Positions 8,552 to 18,042 of a stretch of DNA of 47,786 nucleotides are shown here, in pieces. The first letter of the stretch is position 1, and each line of letters starts with the position of its first letter. The stretch lies in the NCBI GenBank assembly GCA_021775735.1, contig JAJFHG010000053.1:1-47786 (forward strand), read 5' to 3'. The stretch is from Hyphomicrobiaceae bacterium (lineage in GTDB: Bacteria > Pseudomonadota > Alphaproteobacteria > Rhizobiales > Hyphomicrobiaceae). Position numbers and translations under genes: made by a program. A model generated the notes under the pieces. That model saw only the letters and a list, made by a program, of their open reading frames with translations. It did no database searches and was not told the DNA's origin.

Positions 8552-9076
8552 TCAAATGTGGTCTTGCATTATCCTCAGGGTAGCAGTCAGGAATGAATCC
8601 ACTGTTTTTCCGTCTGCTGCAAGCGGCAGGATCAAATCCTGAAAGCGAATGTGGTTTCGTTGCTCCCAAAAAACATGCCCGTCCGTCCGTCCAATGCGAA
8701 CGGTCTGTTGCAGGCCTGCCAGAAAATTCATGTCCTCCTGAGTGTACTCACCGATAAACTCATACGGCTCAGTCTTGTTGAGTCGGGGACTTTTGCCGGT
8801 CATATCGTGTCCCGTCAGGTACACGGATTCGGTACCCCATAACCGCGCCTGGAAATCGAATGGATCACTGCCAATAACGTCGTAGACGCAAATCCAGCCG
8901 TACCAGCCTTCGAAGTCTTCCAGTTCAAAATCACGCCATTTTGGCAGATTTCCATCGACCCGCTTGGAGTGCCACAGTTCGGCCACGGGCTGCAGGTCGC
9001 CGAAAGTTGAAACAGGCGTGTCGAGGTCAAAGACCTCTTCTGTCCAAGCCTCATTGTCATACGGAAACTCCACCAT
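8552..9076 (-). CDS. PAS-type domain protein
   Basis: A 174-residue protein that fits the PAS_5-like family common in alphaproteobacteria: an N-terminal LWHSKRVDGNLPKWRDFELE segment, the WYGWICVYDVIGSDPFDFQA core, a RLWGTESVYLTGHDMTGKSP segment, and the C-terminal FQDLILPLAADGKTVDSFLT strand region. These proteins consist of one PAS sensory domain with no output domain; the ligand is unknown. No membrane segment is present. It begins 50 nt downstream of the alpha-hydroxyacid dehydrogenase on the same strand and may be co-transcribed with it. Confidence 0.65.
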   Translation of the reverse strand: MVEFPYDNEAWTEEVFDLDTPVSTFGDLQPVAELWHSKRVDGNLPKWRDFELEDFEGWYGWICVYDVIGSDPFDFQARLWGTESVYLTGHDMTGKSPRLNKTEPYEFIGEYTQEDMNFLAGLQQTVRIGRTDGHVFWEQRNHIRFQDLILPLAADGKTVDSFLTATLRIMQDHI

Positions 9077-9126
9077 ACAAAAATACTAACAGGTATTGGG
9101 TATGTTCCAACAACGAGATCGTGATT

Positions 9127-10278
9127 TCAGGAACTCACGAGGCGATCACGTAGCGAAGGGATGGTGGAACAACCAAGCTGGCCCATGGTGCATCGCAATT
9201 CCTCTTTGAACACATTCATGAGGTGATCGGCCCCCTTTTCCCCCATGGCAGCAACGGCGTAGTAGTATGGGCGCCCCATGAGTACGAAGTCGGCACCCAG
9301 CGCCAGCATTCGGCAGATATCCAGCCCGGTGCGCACACCGCCGTCTGCAATCAGGGGAAAACCCGGCCCAACGGCTTTGCGAATGGCGGGCAGGACCTCT
9401 GTTGCGGCAGGGGCCGCTTCAAGCTGCCTGCCACCATGATTGGAGACGACGACGCCATCAACGCCTGCCTTTTTGCAGAGAACGGCCTCTTCGGGATCGA
9501 GGATGCCCTTGACCAGTAGGGTGCCGGGCCATTTCCTGCGCAAGACGCGCAACATTTTCGGGGTGACGTGTCCGACCACCATATCCGTAAGCGCCTGAAT
9601 CGAGTCATCCGGACTTAGTCCCTCAGGTATGTAGGGCAGGAGGTTTTCGAACGCGGGAATGCCGGATCGCGCCATGGCGATGGACCAGACGGGATGCATC
9701 ACTAAATCCAGAACTGTAGAAGGCCCCAGTCGCGGTGGAATGGCAAAGCCGTTTCGTGTATCGTGGTCGCGCCGGATGTTGGCGGGCACATCCACTGTTA
9801 CCATCAGGACGTCATATCCAGCGTTTTTGGCCCGGGTGATGACGTCATCGGCAACCTCGGGTTTGTTGGGGTGATAAAACTGAAACCACCCGCACGGTCC
9901 GGCGTGCTGGTGCAGGGATTCCAGCGTTGCTGTTGTGTAGGTGGCCGCGCCGAACGGAATGTTGTGCTGACGAGCGGCACCGGCGATTATCTCACCAGCC
10001 TTGGGCCAGGCAAGGCCGCCCATGCCAACGGGTGCCACACCAAAAGGTGCATCGTATTCTCTGTCAAACAGGGTGGTGGCGAAGTTTACGTGATCGGCAT
10101 CCGTCAGGTACCGGGGGCAGAGCTTGACCCTGTCCAGTTCATCCCGGTTTCGCTGGACGGCACCACCAAGCCCCATGCCACAGAAGATGTAATCGCGAAT
10201 GAACCGGGGCATGCGTTTTAGTGCGGCACGCTCCATATCGGCTGCACAGGGAAACTTTTGATCAAGCCTGGCATCCAC
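9127..10278 (-). CDS. FMN-dependent alpha-hydroxyacid dehydrogenase (LldD/mandelate type)
   Basis: A 383-residue TIM-barrel flavoenzyme that oxidises an L-2-hydroxy acid such as lactate to the 2-oxo acid. FMN and active-site residues can be followed: FGVAPVGMGGLAWPKAGE (79-96), QFYH (Gln133, Tyr135), TVDVPANIRRD (Thr161-Asp171), the FMN lysine Lys257 in LLVKGIL, catalytic His281 and substrate Arg284 in SNHGGRQLE, and the C-terminal DGGVRTGLDICRMLALGADF. The start is GTG with AGGAA about 9 nt upstream. It begins 18 nt after mrp on the same strand, so the two are likely one operon. The exact substrate is not determined. Confidence 0.9.
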   Translation of the reverse strand: MDARLDQKFPCAADMERAALKRMPRFIRDYIFCGMGLGGAVQRNRDELDRVKLCPRYLTDADHVNFATTLFDREYDAPFGVAPVGMGGLAWPKAGEIIAGAARQHNIPFGAATYTTATLESLHQHAGPCGWFQFYHPNKPEVADDVITRAKNAGYDVLMVTVDVPANIRRDHDTRNGFAIPPRLGPSTVLDLVMHPVWSIAMARSGIPAFENLLPYIPEGLSPDDSIQALTDMVVGHVTPKMLRVLRRKWPGTLLVKGILDPEEAVLCKKAGVDGVVVSNHGGRQLEAAPAATEVLPAIRKAVGPGFPLIADGGVRTGLDICRMLALGADFVLMGRPYYYAVAAMGEKGADHLMNVFKEELRCTMGQLGCSTIPSLRDRLVSS

Positions 10279-10296
10279 TGACGGGTATTCCTGATA

Positions 10297-11472
10297 TTAA
10301 TCCATAACGATTCGGGGTGCGCCGCTGGCACGGGCGGCAATGGCTTCCTCGATTTTGTCGGCCACCTTGCCAGCCACGGCCTTATACGCGGTGGCATGGT
10401 CGCTGTCCGGCTTCGAGACAACAATGGGCTGACCGCCGTCAGAGGTTTCCCGGATATCCAGATGCAGCGGTATTTCACCAAGGAAGTCCGTGCCCATCTG
10501 CGCGGCAGTTTCCCGCGCACCACCGTGACCGAATATATCCGTACGCTCGCCACATTTCGGACACGCAAAGTAGCTCATGTTTTCCACAATACCGAACACT
10601 GGCACATCCACTTTTCGGAACATATTCAGGCCCTTGCGCGCGTCCAACAGGGCAATGTCCTGGGGCGTGGAGACGATAACGGCACCCGTCAACGGCACGC
10701 GCTGTGCCATGGTCAACTGGGCATCCCCGGTACCGGGCGGCATGTCGACAACCAGCACGTCCAGATCACCCCAGTTAACGTCACGCATCATTTGTTCCAG
10801 CGCCGACTGAACCATAGGGCCGCGCCAGATCATGGGGGTATCCTCGTCGACCAGAAATCCCATGGACATAACCTTTATGCCGTAATTTTCCATGGGTTGC
10901 AGGGTGCGACCGTCCAGGGTATCCGGCCTGCCGGAAATGCCCATCATGCGCGGCATGGACGGGCCATAAATATCAGCGTCGAGCAGGCCGACATTCTTGC
11001 CGCTGGCGGCCAATCCCAGCGCCAGATTGACGGCCGTTGTTGATTTACCAACACCACCTTTACCTGACGCAACGGCGATAATGGCACGCGTACCCGCCAG
11101 AATTTCCATATCAACCCCGGTTTGCGGCCCACTGCCACCACCTGGGGCGACCGAGGCCTGTTGCTGAGCATGATCGTGGTCGTGTCCATGATTGTGTCCG
11201 CCACTATTGCTCGGCGCATCCATGCGTTCCGCCGTCAGAACGACTGTGGCGGTCAGGACGCCGGGCAGATCATGAACGGTCTTTTCGGCTTCCTTACGCA
11301 GGGGTTCCAGATGGGGACCGCGTTCCGGGTCCACATTAATAGCGAAGGCTACATGGCCGTCCTTGACCTGCATTCCCTGGATCATGCCCAGCGAAACGAC
11401 GTCTTCACCGTTGTCTGGATCGTTCACATTCTTGAGAGCATCAAAAATCTGTTGCTCAGTTATGGTTGCCAT
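10297..11472 (-). CDS. mrp: Mrp/NBP35-type Fe-S cluster carrier ATPase (ApbC)
   Basis: A 391-residue P-loop ATPase that holds and transfers 4Fe-4S clusters to apo-proteins in the cytosol. It has an N-terminal DUF59/MIP18-like domain (about 1-90, [20 protein letters not shown]), a His-rich linker ([10 protein letters not shown]) and the deviant Walker [11 protein letters not shown] (136-145). Further on are [15 protein letters not shown] and a CPKC pair that ligates the shared cluster. I start at ATG 11472 (MATITEQQ) because GGAG precedes it by 9 nt and a longer in-frame start at 11511 adds no conserved sequence. It is divergent from hflK across a 157-bp gap containing a 14-nt palindrome. Confidence 0.93.
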   Translation of the reverse strand: MATITEQQIFDALKNVNDPDNGEDVVSLGMIQGMQVKDGHVAFAINVDPERGPHLEPLRKEAEKTVHDLPGVLTATVVLTAERMDAPSNSGGHNHGHDHDHAQQQASVAPGGGSGPQTGVDMEILAGTRAIIAVASGKGGVGKSTTAVNLALGLAASGKNVGLLDADIYGPSMPRMMGISGRPDTLDGRTLQPMENYGIKVMSMGFLVDEDTPMIWRGPMVQSALEQMMRDVNWGDLDVLVVDMPPGTGDAQLTMAQRVPLTGAVIVSTPQDIALLDARKGLNMFRKVDVPVFGIVENMSYFACPKCGERTDIFGHGGARETAAQMGTDFLGEIPLHLDIRETSDGGQPIVVSKPDSDHATAYKAVAGKVADKIEEAIAARASGAPRIVMD

Positions 11473-11532
11473 GCTTGCAAACTCCGCCTCATAGACCGAT
11501 ATTCTGGGCACGCCGGTTTTTACAGGTGTCCA

Positions 11533-11565
11533 TTGGTCCCGTTATTGGGCCTTCCTTATAAGGAA
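11533..11565 (+). promoter_or_regulatory. Candidate hflKC promoter with a 14-nt palindrome
   Basis: In the mrp/hflK gap, TTGGTC (11533-11538) and TATAAG (11557-11562) are 18 bp apart, facing hflK. The -10 lies inside the perfect palindrome TTCCTTATAAGGAA (11552-11565), a natural place for a repressor or activator. Both readings are pattern-based. Confidence 0.4.
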
Positions 11566-11629
11566 CGGGGTGGGAAACTGTAAAGCGAAGCCGAGTTTTA
11601 TGAAACAAATTGAACGAACGGAATGAAAT

Positions 11630-12754
11630 ATGCCGTGGAAATCGGATGGAGACGGCCCCTTCGGGGGCGGAGGCGGTCAGGGACCTTGGGGCGGTAATCG
11701 CCCTGGTGGTGGAGGCGGCGGCGGCGGTGGCCAACAGCCACCGGATATAGATGAACTGCTACGACGGGGGCAGGACAAGTTCAAGGGTCTGATACCCACC
11801 AGCGGTGGTGGCGGACGCGGTCTGATCATTGTCGTTGTTCTGGCTGCACTTGTTTGGCTAGGCACTGGGTTTTACCGGGTCCAGCCCGGCGAGCAGGGCG
11901 TGGAGCTTCTGTTCGGCAAGTATGTCAAACTGACCTCTCCTGGTCTGAACTACTGGGCGCCCAGTCCACTGGGTGAGGCAATCAAAGTACCAGTGACCCA
12001 GATCAACACAGTTCAGATTGGTTTTCGCGGTAACGTGGAGGCCAATGGTCGGGCAAACATTTCCCGTGATGTTCCGCTGGAAAGCCTGATGCTGACCGGT
12101 GATCAGAATATCATCGATATGGATTTTGTTGTGCAGTGGCGCATCAAAGACGCGGCTGATTTTCTGTTCAATATTCGTGATCCGGAAAACACCATCAAGG
12201 CTGCAGCAGAAAGTGCCATGCGCGAGGTTATCGGCCAGAGCAAACTTGAAGCTGTCCTGACCAGCAAACGTCAACAGGTACAGGAAGAAACCCATCGTCT
12301 GGTCCAGGCCATTCTGGATGATTACGGTGCAGGTGTATCAATCGAAAGTGTCCAGTTGCAGAATATCGATCCGCCAAAGGAAGTCATTGATGCCTTCAAT
12401 GATGTGCAGCGCGCCAAACAGGATCAGGAACGGTCCATTAACGAGGCCACAGCCTATCGCAACAACATCGAGCCGCGGGCAACAGGTGAAGCCCAGAAAA
12501 TGGTCCAGGACGCAAACGCCTATAAAGAGCGGGTGATCAAGGAAGCCGACGGTGAGGCACAGCGTTTTCTGTCTGTTTACGAAACCTACAAGGACGCCAA
12601 GGATGTGACGCGCCTGCGTCTGTATCTGGAGCGTATGCAGGACATTCTGCAGGACTCCGACAAGATGATTATTGATCAGGACGGCGGTTCCGGCGTCGTA
12701 CCCTACCTGCCGTTGAACGAACTGCAGAGAAACACAAGAGGAGCAACACAATGA
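11630..12754 (+). CDS. hflK: HflK, subunit of the FtsH-modulating SPFH complex
   Basis: A 374-residue membrane-anchored stomatin/prohibitin-family protein; with HflC it encloses FtsH and controls its proteolysis of membrane proteins and, in E. coli, lambda CII. The first 65 residues are Gly/Pro-rich (DGDGPFGGGGGQGPWGGN and later GGGGGGGG), typical of HflK; one TM helix follows (about 66-83, LIIVVVLAALVWLGTG). Next comes the SPFH/Band 7 domain beginning YRVQPGEQGVELLFGKY, then a long coiled coil rich in Gln/Ala/Glu (about 240-330). Its stop overlaps the hflC start (ATGA), so translation is coupled. Confidence 0.95.
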   Translation: MPWKSDGDGPFGGGGGQGPWGGNRPGGGGGGGGGQQPPDIDELLRRGQDKFKGLIPTSGGGGRGLIIVVVLAALVWLGTGFYRVQPGEQGVELLFGKYVKLTSPGLNYWAPSPLGEAIKVPVTQINTVQIGFRGNVEANGRANISRDVPLESLMLTGDQNIIDMDFVVQWRIKDAADFLFNIRDPENTIKAAAESAMREVIGQSKLEAVLTSKRQQVQEETHRLVQAILDDYGAGVSIESVQLQNIDPPKEVIDAFNDVQRAKQDQERSINEATAYRNNIEPRATGEAQKMVQDANAYKERVIKEADGEAQRFLSVYETYKDAKDVTRLRLYLERMQDILQDSDKMIIDQDGGSGVVPYLPLNELQRNTRGATQ

Positions 12755-13632
12755 AGAAAATAGGTGGCGCTCTGTTTATCGTCATTGCCGTCGTGCTCGG
12801 CGTCGTGGCGTATCAGTCAGTGTTTGTGGTTAAACAAACGGAACAGGCTCTGGTCCTGCAGTTTGGTAATCCTGTTCGTGTTGAACGGGAACCCGGACTG
12901 AAGCTCAAGATGCCCTTTGTCCAGAACGTGGAGTATTACGACAATCGAATTCTGGACCTGGATCCGCCAGCACAGGAAATCATCCTGAAGGATCAGAAAC
13001 GTGTGAACGTTGATGCATTTGCCCGGTACCGGATTATTGACCCGCTGGAGTACAAGAAGACGGCAAAAACCAACGCCAACTTCCTGAATGTATTCGGGCA
13101 ACGGCTGAATTCGTCGATCCGTGCTGAAATCGGCAAGATTCTTCTGGGCGATATGTTGACCGACAAACGCGCACAGATCATGGCAGAAATCGCGGCGCAG
13201 ATGAAAGTCAATGCCAAGGATTTTGGTGTGGAAGTCATCGACGTGCGTATTGGTCGTACCGATCTGCCGCTGGATACGGCGCAATCTGTTTACAACAGAA
13301 TGCGATCTGACCGTATTGCCTCAGCCGCAGAAATACGGGCCGTGGGTGAACAGCAGAAGCTGAACATTGAGGCCACAGCTGATCGTGAACGCACGGTCAT
13401 TCTGGCCGAAGCGCAGCGTCAGTCGGAAATTCTTCGTGGTGAAGGCGAGGGTGAGCGGAACCGTATTCTGGTAACAGCCCAGAATCAGGACCCCGAATTC
13501 TTCGCCTTTTACCGGTCCATGGAAGCCTATGGGGCGTCATTGAAGAATGGAACGACGTGGGTGTTGAGTCCGGATTCGGAGTTCTTCCGGTACTTCAACG
13601 AAATGCCCGGTCAGGGTTCCGGCGCCCAGTGA
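12751..13632 (+). CDS. hflC: HflC, subunit of the FtsH-modulating SPFH complex
   Basis: A 293-residue partner of HflK. An N-terminal TM helix (about residues 5-23, GALFIVIAVVLGVVAYQSVF) is followed by the Band 7 domain starting VVKQTEQALVLQFGNPVR, the IDVRIGRTDLPLDTAQSVYN and RMRSDRIASAAEIRAVGEQQ segments, and a helical C-terminal part (AEAQRQSEILRGEGEGERNR). The length and motifs are normal for the family. It overlaps hflK by 4 nt and the following DUF2065 gene by 4 nt (GTGA), making a three-gene translationally coupled block ahead of degP. Confidence 0.95.
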   Translation: MKKIGGALFIVIAVVLGVVAYQSVFVVKQTEQALVLQFGNPVRVEREPGLKLKMPFVQNVEYYDNRILDLDPPAQEIILKDQKRVNVDAFARYRIIDPLEYKKTAKTNANFLNVFGQRLNSSIRAEIGKILLGDMLTDKRAQIMAEIAAQMKVNAKDFGVEVIDVRIGRTDLPLDTAQSVYNRMRSDRIASAAEIRAVGEQQKLNIEATADRERTVILAEAQRQSEILRGEGEGERNRILVTAQNQDPEFFAFYRSMEAYGASLKNGTTWVLSPDSEFFRYFNEMPGQGSGAQ

Positions 13633-13814
13633 ACGACCTGCTGGCGGCAGTGGGGCTCGCTATCGCGATTGAGGGCGTAATTTACGCCCTCTTTCCCGAT
13701 GCCATGAAGAAGTTCATGGTTCAGGTGCTTGCCCAGCCCGTCAGCTATCTGCGCCGCGCCGGGCTCATTGCCGCCGTGTTTGGTGTGTTTGTGGTGTGGT
13801 TGGTGCGGGGATGA
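13629..13814 (+). CDS. DUF2065 small membrane protein
   Basis: A 61-residue protein with two hydrophobic helices: NDLLAAVGLAIAIEGVIYAL near the N-terminus and AGLIAAVFGVFVVWLV near the C-terminus, with FPDAMKKFMVQVL between. This is the DUF2065 pattern, a small inner-membrane protein commonly found next to hflC or purA. The start is GTG at 13629, chosen because GTGA overlaps the hflC stop exactly as ATGA does at the hflK-hflC junction; a longer frame from 13557 lies wholly inside hflC. The function is unknown; context suggests a part in the HflKC membrane quality-control complex. Confidence 0.8.
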   Translation: MNDLLAAVGLAIAIEGVIYALFPDAMKKFMVQVLAQPVSYLRRAGLIAAVFGVFVVWLVRG

Positions 13815-13971
13815 CGGTGCCGGATTGAGGGAATGGTCACAAAACCGCCTATGTGATGCCACAGTTACACCATATTCCACCTTCATAGGGTAAGGCATAT
13901 GGTAGCAGAGGCAATCCGGCCCGAGTGGCGCAATTGTTTCTGTCCCTCGGAGGATTTAGGGAGAAATATTC

Positions 13972-15438
13972 ATGAGCAATATGGTTAAAACAGGCGTCAG
14001 ATCATGGACGCTGCTTGCCGGGCCAATCGTGGCATTGGCACTTATTTTGCAAGTATCCGTCGCTGGTGCGAAGTCTGCGCCGGACAGTTTTGCCGATCTG
14101 GCGGAAAGACTGCTGCCCATGGTGGTCAACATTTCGACCACCACGGTGATTGAAGGGCGTGACGTACCGACCATGCCGGAACTTCCGCCGGGCTCTCCCT
14201 TTGAAGACTTCTTTAAAGAGTTTTTCGATCGCAATCCGTCCCAGCAGCGTGAGCGACGCGCGACGTCATTGGGATCCGGTTTCATTATTTCGGCGGATGG
14301 CTATGTGGTGACGAACAATCACGTCATTCAGGACGCTGATGAAATCACCGTCATTCTGCATGACGATACACAACTGCAGGCCGATATCATCGGCTACGAT
14401 CCGAAGACGGATCTTGCCCTGTTGAAAGTGAATTTCGACGGTGATCTGCCCGCCGCCTCGTTCGGCAATTCTGACGCGTCCCGTGTTGGCGACTGGATTG
14501 TGGCGATTGGCAACCCGTTTGGCCTTGGTGGTACTGTCACCGCCGGTATCATTTCAGCCCGTGGTCGCGACATCAATTCCGGGCCCTATGACGAATACAT
14601 CCAGACCGACGCTTCCATAAACCGGGGTAATTCGGGCGGACCCATGTTCAATCTTGATGGCGATGTGGTCGGCATTAATACGGCGATATTCTCGCCTTCC
14701 GGCGGCAGTGTGGGTATTGGTTTCGCCATCCCTTCCAACGTGGCCAAGAATGTCATTGAACAGTTGATTGAGCACGGTGAGGTTCGCCGCGGTTGGCTGG
14801 GCGTCCATATTCAGGAAGTGACTGAGGAAATTGCCGAAACTCTTGGCATGAGTGAAGCCACGGGTGCGTTGGTTGCCAACGTCATGGAAGACGGACCGGC
14901 GGCTGCCAGCGGCATCCAGCCCGGCGATGTCATTCTGACGTTCAATGACAGCTTGGTTGCAGAAATGCGTCGCTTGCCAAAAATTGTGGCAGACACGCCG
15001 GTTGGCGAGGAAGTTGACGTCGAGGTTTGGCGCGATGGCAAGGAAATTACCATCCAGGTTGTGGTTGGTGTGCTGGATGATGAGGTCGTTGCCGCAGCAT
15101 CGTCGACCGGAAAAGGCGATGAAATGCAGGAAACCCGGATCGAAAAACTGGGCATCTCCGTGGCCGGATTTACCGATGAGATTCGCCAGCAATTCGAGCT
15201 TGACGACTCTGCCAAGGGTGTGATTGTTACGGCAGTAGATGAGGCTGGCCCTGCGGCAGAAAAGGCTATCCGTCCAGGAGACCTTATTGTCGAAGTAAGC
15301 CAGTCAGAGGTAACAGAACCGGGCCAGATCATCCAAAGCGTGGAAGACGCCGAAGCGGCTGGTCGGAAATCGGTTCTACTGTTGATCGAAGGGCAGGCTG
15401 GACTCAGATTCGTCGCTCTTCGCATCGGACAGGAATGA
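13972..15438 (+). CDS. degP: Do-family periplasmic serine protease/chaperone (DegP/HtrA)
   Basis: A 488-residue envelope protease that degrades or refolds misfolded exported proteins. A signal peptide covers about residues 1-33 (hydrophobic LLAGPIVALALILQVSVAGA). The trypsin-like domain has its catalytic triad at His117 (TNNHV), Asp147 (KTDLAL) and Ser221 (NRGNSGGPMF). Two PDZ domains follow: about 270-370 (RRGWLGVHIQEV) and 390-488 (EKLGISVAG, then PGDLIVEVSQ). GGAGG lies 19-23 nt upstream and GGGAG nearer the ATG. It is the fourth gene in the hflKC direction, fitting a shared membrane and periplasm quality-control role, and is closed by a strong terminator. Confidence 0.95.
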   Translation: MSNMVKTGVRSWTLLAGPIVALALILQVSVAGAKSAPDSFADLAERLLPMVVNISTTTVIEGRDVPTMPELPPGSPFEDFFKEFFDRNPSQQRERRATSLGSGFIISADGYVVTNNHVIQDADEITVILHDDTQLQADIIGYDPKTDLALLKVNFDGDLPAASFGNSDASRVGDWIVAIGNPFGLGGTVTAGIISARGRDINSGPYDEYIQTDASINRGNSGGPMFNLDGDVVGINTAIFSPSGGSVGIGFAIPSNVAKNVIEQLIEHGEVRRGWLGVHIQEVTEEIAETLGMSEATGALVANVMEDGPAAASGIQPGDVILTFNDSLVAEMRRLPKIVADTPVGEEVDVEVWRDGKEITIQVVVGVLDDEVVAAASSTGKGDEMQETRIEKLGISVAGFTDEIRQQFELDDSAKGVIVTAVDEAGPAAEKAIRPGDLIVEVSQSEVTEPGQIIQSVEDAEAAGRKSVLLLIEGQAGLRFVALRIGQE

Positions 15439-15470
15439 TCCCCAGTTTCCCAGGGAGGTCATCCTGTTAA

Positions 15471-15501
15471 AGGGCGGGGCTTCGGTCCCGCCCTTGTTTT
15501 T
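15471..15501 (+). terminator. Rho-independent terminator after degP
   Basis: AGGGCGGGGC-TTCG-GTCCCGCCCT (15471-15494) forms a 10-bp stem capped by a stable TTCG tetraloop, followed by TGTTTTTG. It lies 33 nt past the degP stop. Confidence 0.9.
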
Positions 15502-15729
15502 GTATACAGGGGGCTTCTTGACGAGTTTCAGGTCGTGGCCTATAAGTTCGCCATGATATCGAGCACCTCCTAGCGACGGCGTTTTATAGCTGCCTTGCGT
15601 CCAACCCTTCGGTTGGTTCTCCGGCGTGTGCTCTTTTTCCAAAATACCAATGTTTGAGTGAATGAGTACGCCCGTCAGCGCAACCGGGTCAGTCGTCCTG
15701 ATTTGCGCGTCCGAGTGGATACGATACTC

Positions 15730-17145
15730 ATGAACACGGTTACAAAATTTCTAGATAAGAAACTGCCCAACTCACAGGCTGTGCGCGTCGAAGCCCGTGC
15801 TCTGACACACCTTGCCGTTCCCATGGCATGCACCCATCTGTCATACATGGCTGCTGTGACCACAGATGTGGTCATGATGGGTTGGTTGGGTGCAGATGCG
15901 CTCGCAGCCGGATCACTTGCGGGAAATTTTTTCTGGTTCTTCGAGCTGTTTGCGTTGGGGCTCCTTCTTGCTCTCAGCCCTATCCTTGCCCAACACCTGG
16001 GCGCGCGTCGGTTCCGTATGGTCAGGCCGGTCGTTCGTCAAGGGCTTTGGCTGGCTCTGATTGCTGGCATCCCCTGTGCTGTCGTCATGTGGCATTCTGG
16101 AACAATTTTTATGATCCTGGGGCAGGACCCCGATCTTTCAGCGGACGCGCAGTCTTATCTGCGGGCCATGGTTTTTGCACTCTTTCCGGGGCTCTTGCAT
16201 TTTGTGTTTGCGGAATTCCTTGATGCCCATGCACGACCTAGGGCCACGCTGGTTATCGCCCTGTTCGGGATTGGCCTGAATGCCGTTGCCAACTACGCGC
16301 TCATGTTTGGCAACTTCGGATTTCCACGCCTGGAACTCGTCGGTGCCGGTATTGCATCAGCGTTCGTTAGTACCGTCACGTTGACCATGATCGCATGCTT
16401 CGTGCTGACCGACCGAAATTTCCGGCGTTATCACCTGCTGGGCAGGTTCTGGCGCACAGATTGGACACAGATGATGGAGATTGTCCGGCTCGGTGTTCCT
16501 ATTGCGATCACTGACTTGTCTGAGATGGGGTTGTTTCTTGCCGCCGCGCTATTCATGGGCCTGATTAGCACAGATGCGCTGGCCGCCCATGCCATCGTAA
16601 CCCAGGCCTGTGGTATTGTACTGATGATCCCTTCCGGGATATCGCAAGCTGTGGCAATTCGCGTGGGGCGTGCCGAAGGGGTTGGCGACAGCCAGTCTTC
16701 AATGCGGGCAGGATGGATTGCCATGACAATGAGTACCGTTGTCACCTTGTTGCCGGTGCTCGTATTCTGGTTTTCCGGTAGTTTTGTCGTTGATCTGTTT
16801 CTTGATCAGTCGATACCTGAGAACCAGCGGGCAGCAGAGCTTGGTGTTTCCTTTCTGATCGTTGCAGGCGTGTTCATGATGGCAGATTGTTTTCAGCTTA
16901 CGATCCGTGGTGTTTTGCGGGGCACCAAAGATACCCACGGCCCCATGAAGATTGCATTGAGCTGCTACTGGGGGCTAGGCCTTACGTCTGCCGGCTTTTT
17001 CGGTGTTTACCTGGGCTATGGTGGCGAAGCCGTATGGATTGGAATGACGGCGGCCTGGTGGGTGGCCGCCGGGCTGCTGCTACGCCGATTAATCCAGCAC
17101 CAGCGGAACAAGGCTGTCGTCGAGCTTGGGCTCGAATCAGGTTGA
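15730..17145 (+). CDS. MATE-family efflux transporter (NorM type)
   Basis: A 471-residue inner-membrane protein with about twelve hydrophobic helices, the normal length for NorM-type MATE exporters, which expel cationic drugs or metabolites using Na+ or H+ gradients. Family marks are TDVVMMGWLGADALAAGSLA in the first helices, GLLLALSPILAQHLGARR, the repeated GVPIAITDLSEMGLFLAAAL start of the second half, and DCFQLTIRGVLRGTKDTH. I choose ATG 15730 over the in-frame GTG at 15658 because the protein then begins about 35 residues before the first helix, as in relatives. No clear ribosome site is seen. Its 3' end overlaps convergent serB by 9 nt. Confidence 0.9.
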   Translation: MNTVTKFLDKKLPNSQAVRVEARALTHLAVPMACTHLSYMAAVTTDVVMMGWLGADALAAGSLAGNFFWFFELFALGLLLALSPILAQHLGARRFRMVRPVVRQGLWLALIAGIPCAVVMWHSGTIFMILGQDPDLSADAQSYLRAMVFALFPGLLHFVFAEFLDAHARPRATLVIALFGIGLNAVANYALMFGNFGFPRLELVGAGIASAFVSTVTLTMIACFVLTDRNFRRYHLLGRFWRTDWTQMMEIVRLGVPIAITDLSEMGLFLAAALFMGLISTDALAAHAIVTQACGIVLMIPSGISQAVAIRVGRAEGVGDSQSSMRAGWIAMTMSTVVTLLPVLVFWFSGSFVVDLFLDQSIPENQRAAELGVSFLIVAGVFMMADCFQLTIRGVLRGTKDTHGPMKIALSCYWGLGLTSAGFFGVYLGYGGEAVWIGMTAAWWVAAGLLLRRLIQHQRNKAVVELGLESG

Positions 17146-18042
17146 TTTTGGCAACATGTCGGCGTCGCTGTAGCCCTGAAAGTACAGGGCAGTTTTCAGG
17201 TCCGTATGCTCAATGCGTCCGCTTGCCGATTCCACGAGTAACGGTTTGCCGTAATAGGCGATGCCCAGACCGGCGGCGTCGATCATATCCAGGTCATTGG
17301 CCCCGTCACCAATGGCCAGCACATCGGCGCGTCCCAGGCCCAGACGTTCGACCAGCGCATCGAGGGTCTCAAGCTTGGCTTCACGACCAACGATAGGATC
17401 AAGCACCTCGCCAGTCAGTTTACCGTCTGCCGCGCCGAGGACATTGCTGCGGTCTTCGTGAAAATCGCACCATCCGGCGACGACCTCGGTGAAGATTGTA
17501 AACCCGCCAGACACCAGCGCCGTATAGGTTCCGTGTGCACGCATGGTTTTGACCAATGTTTCCGCACCCGGGCTCAGCTTTACCTTTGCCAGCGTTTCAT
17601 CGATGGCGGATAGTGGCAGGCCCGCAATCATACCCACGCGTTTGCGCACGGATTCCTCAAATCCCAACTCGCCGCGCAGGCCGCGCGCGGTAATCGCCGC
17701 AATTTCGTCCTTGAGGCCCAAATGGGCGGCCATGTCATCCAGAGTTTCCGACGTGACGATGGTGGAATCCATATCGGCGATCAGTAACTTTTTTCGACGG
17801 CCCGCAACAGCACCCGACAGGATATCGACGGGCTTTCCGGCAAAAAAACTGCGCGCACGATCTTCCATCATGAGTGCGTCGCCATCGGGGAATAGCAAAT
17901 CACAGGCTAGGTCCTCTGACAGCCAGTTTGTATGCGACACGGGGCATCCATCATCCGTGAAACCGGCGATAAGTTCCGTTAGACTGTTTTTCAGGACGCC
18001 TGTCGCATCCGACGGCACCACCAGTGTTAAGAAATTTTGCAT
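17137..18042 (-). CDS. serB: Phosphoserine phosphatase
   Basis: A 301-residue SerB, a HAD-superfamily enzyme performing the last step of serine synthesis. HAD motif I is LLIADMDSTIV, with nucleophile Asp90 and Asp92; motif II is LVSGGFTIFTEVV; motif III/IV is AIGDGANDLDMIDAAGLGIA near the C-terminus. The N-terminal 75 residues form the usual regulatory extension. The cap helix RGLRGELGFEESVRKRV is typical. I start at ATG 18042 (MQNFLTLVV) rather than 18096, which would overlap miaA. Its start is only 22 nt from the divergent miaA start, so promoters must lie within the opposite coding sequences. Confidence 0.93.
   Translation of the reverse strand: MQNFLTLVVPSDATGVLKNSLTELIAGFTDDGCPVSHTNWLSEDLACDLLFPDGDALMMEDRARSFFAGKPVDILSGAVAGRRKKLLIADMDSTIVTSETLDDMAAHLGLKDEIAAITARGLRGELGFEESVRKRVGMIAGLPLSAIDETLAKVKLSPGAETLVKTMRAHGTYTALVSGGFTIFTEVVAGWCDFHEDRSNVLGAADGKLTGEVLDPIVGREAKLETLDALVERLGLGRADVLAIGDGANDLDMIDAAGLGIAYYGKPLLVESASGRIEHTDLKTALYFQGYSDADMLPKST

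Noticed and set aside
15376-15642. 88-codon minus-strand frame between degP and the MATE gene
   Set aside because: It begins at TTG, crosses the degP terminator hairpin and overlaps the degP 3' end; no family resemblance.
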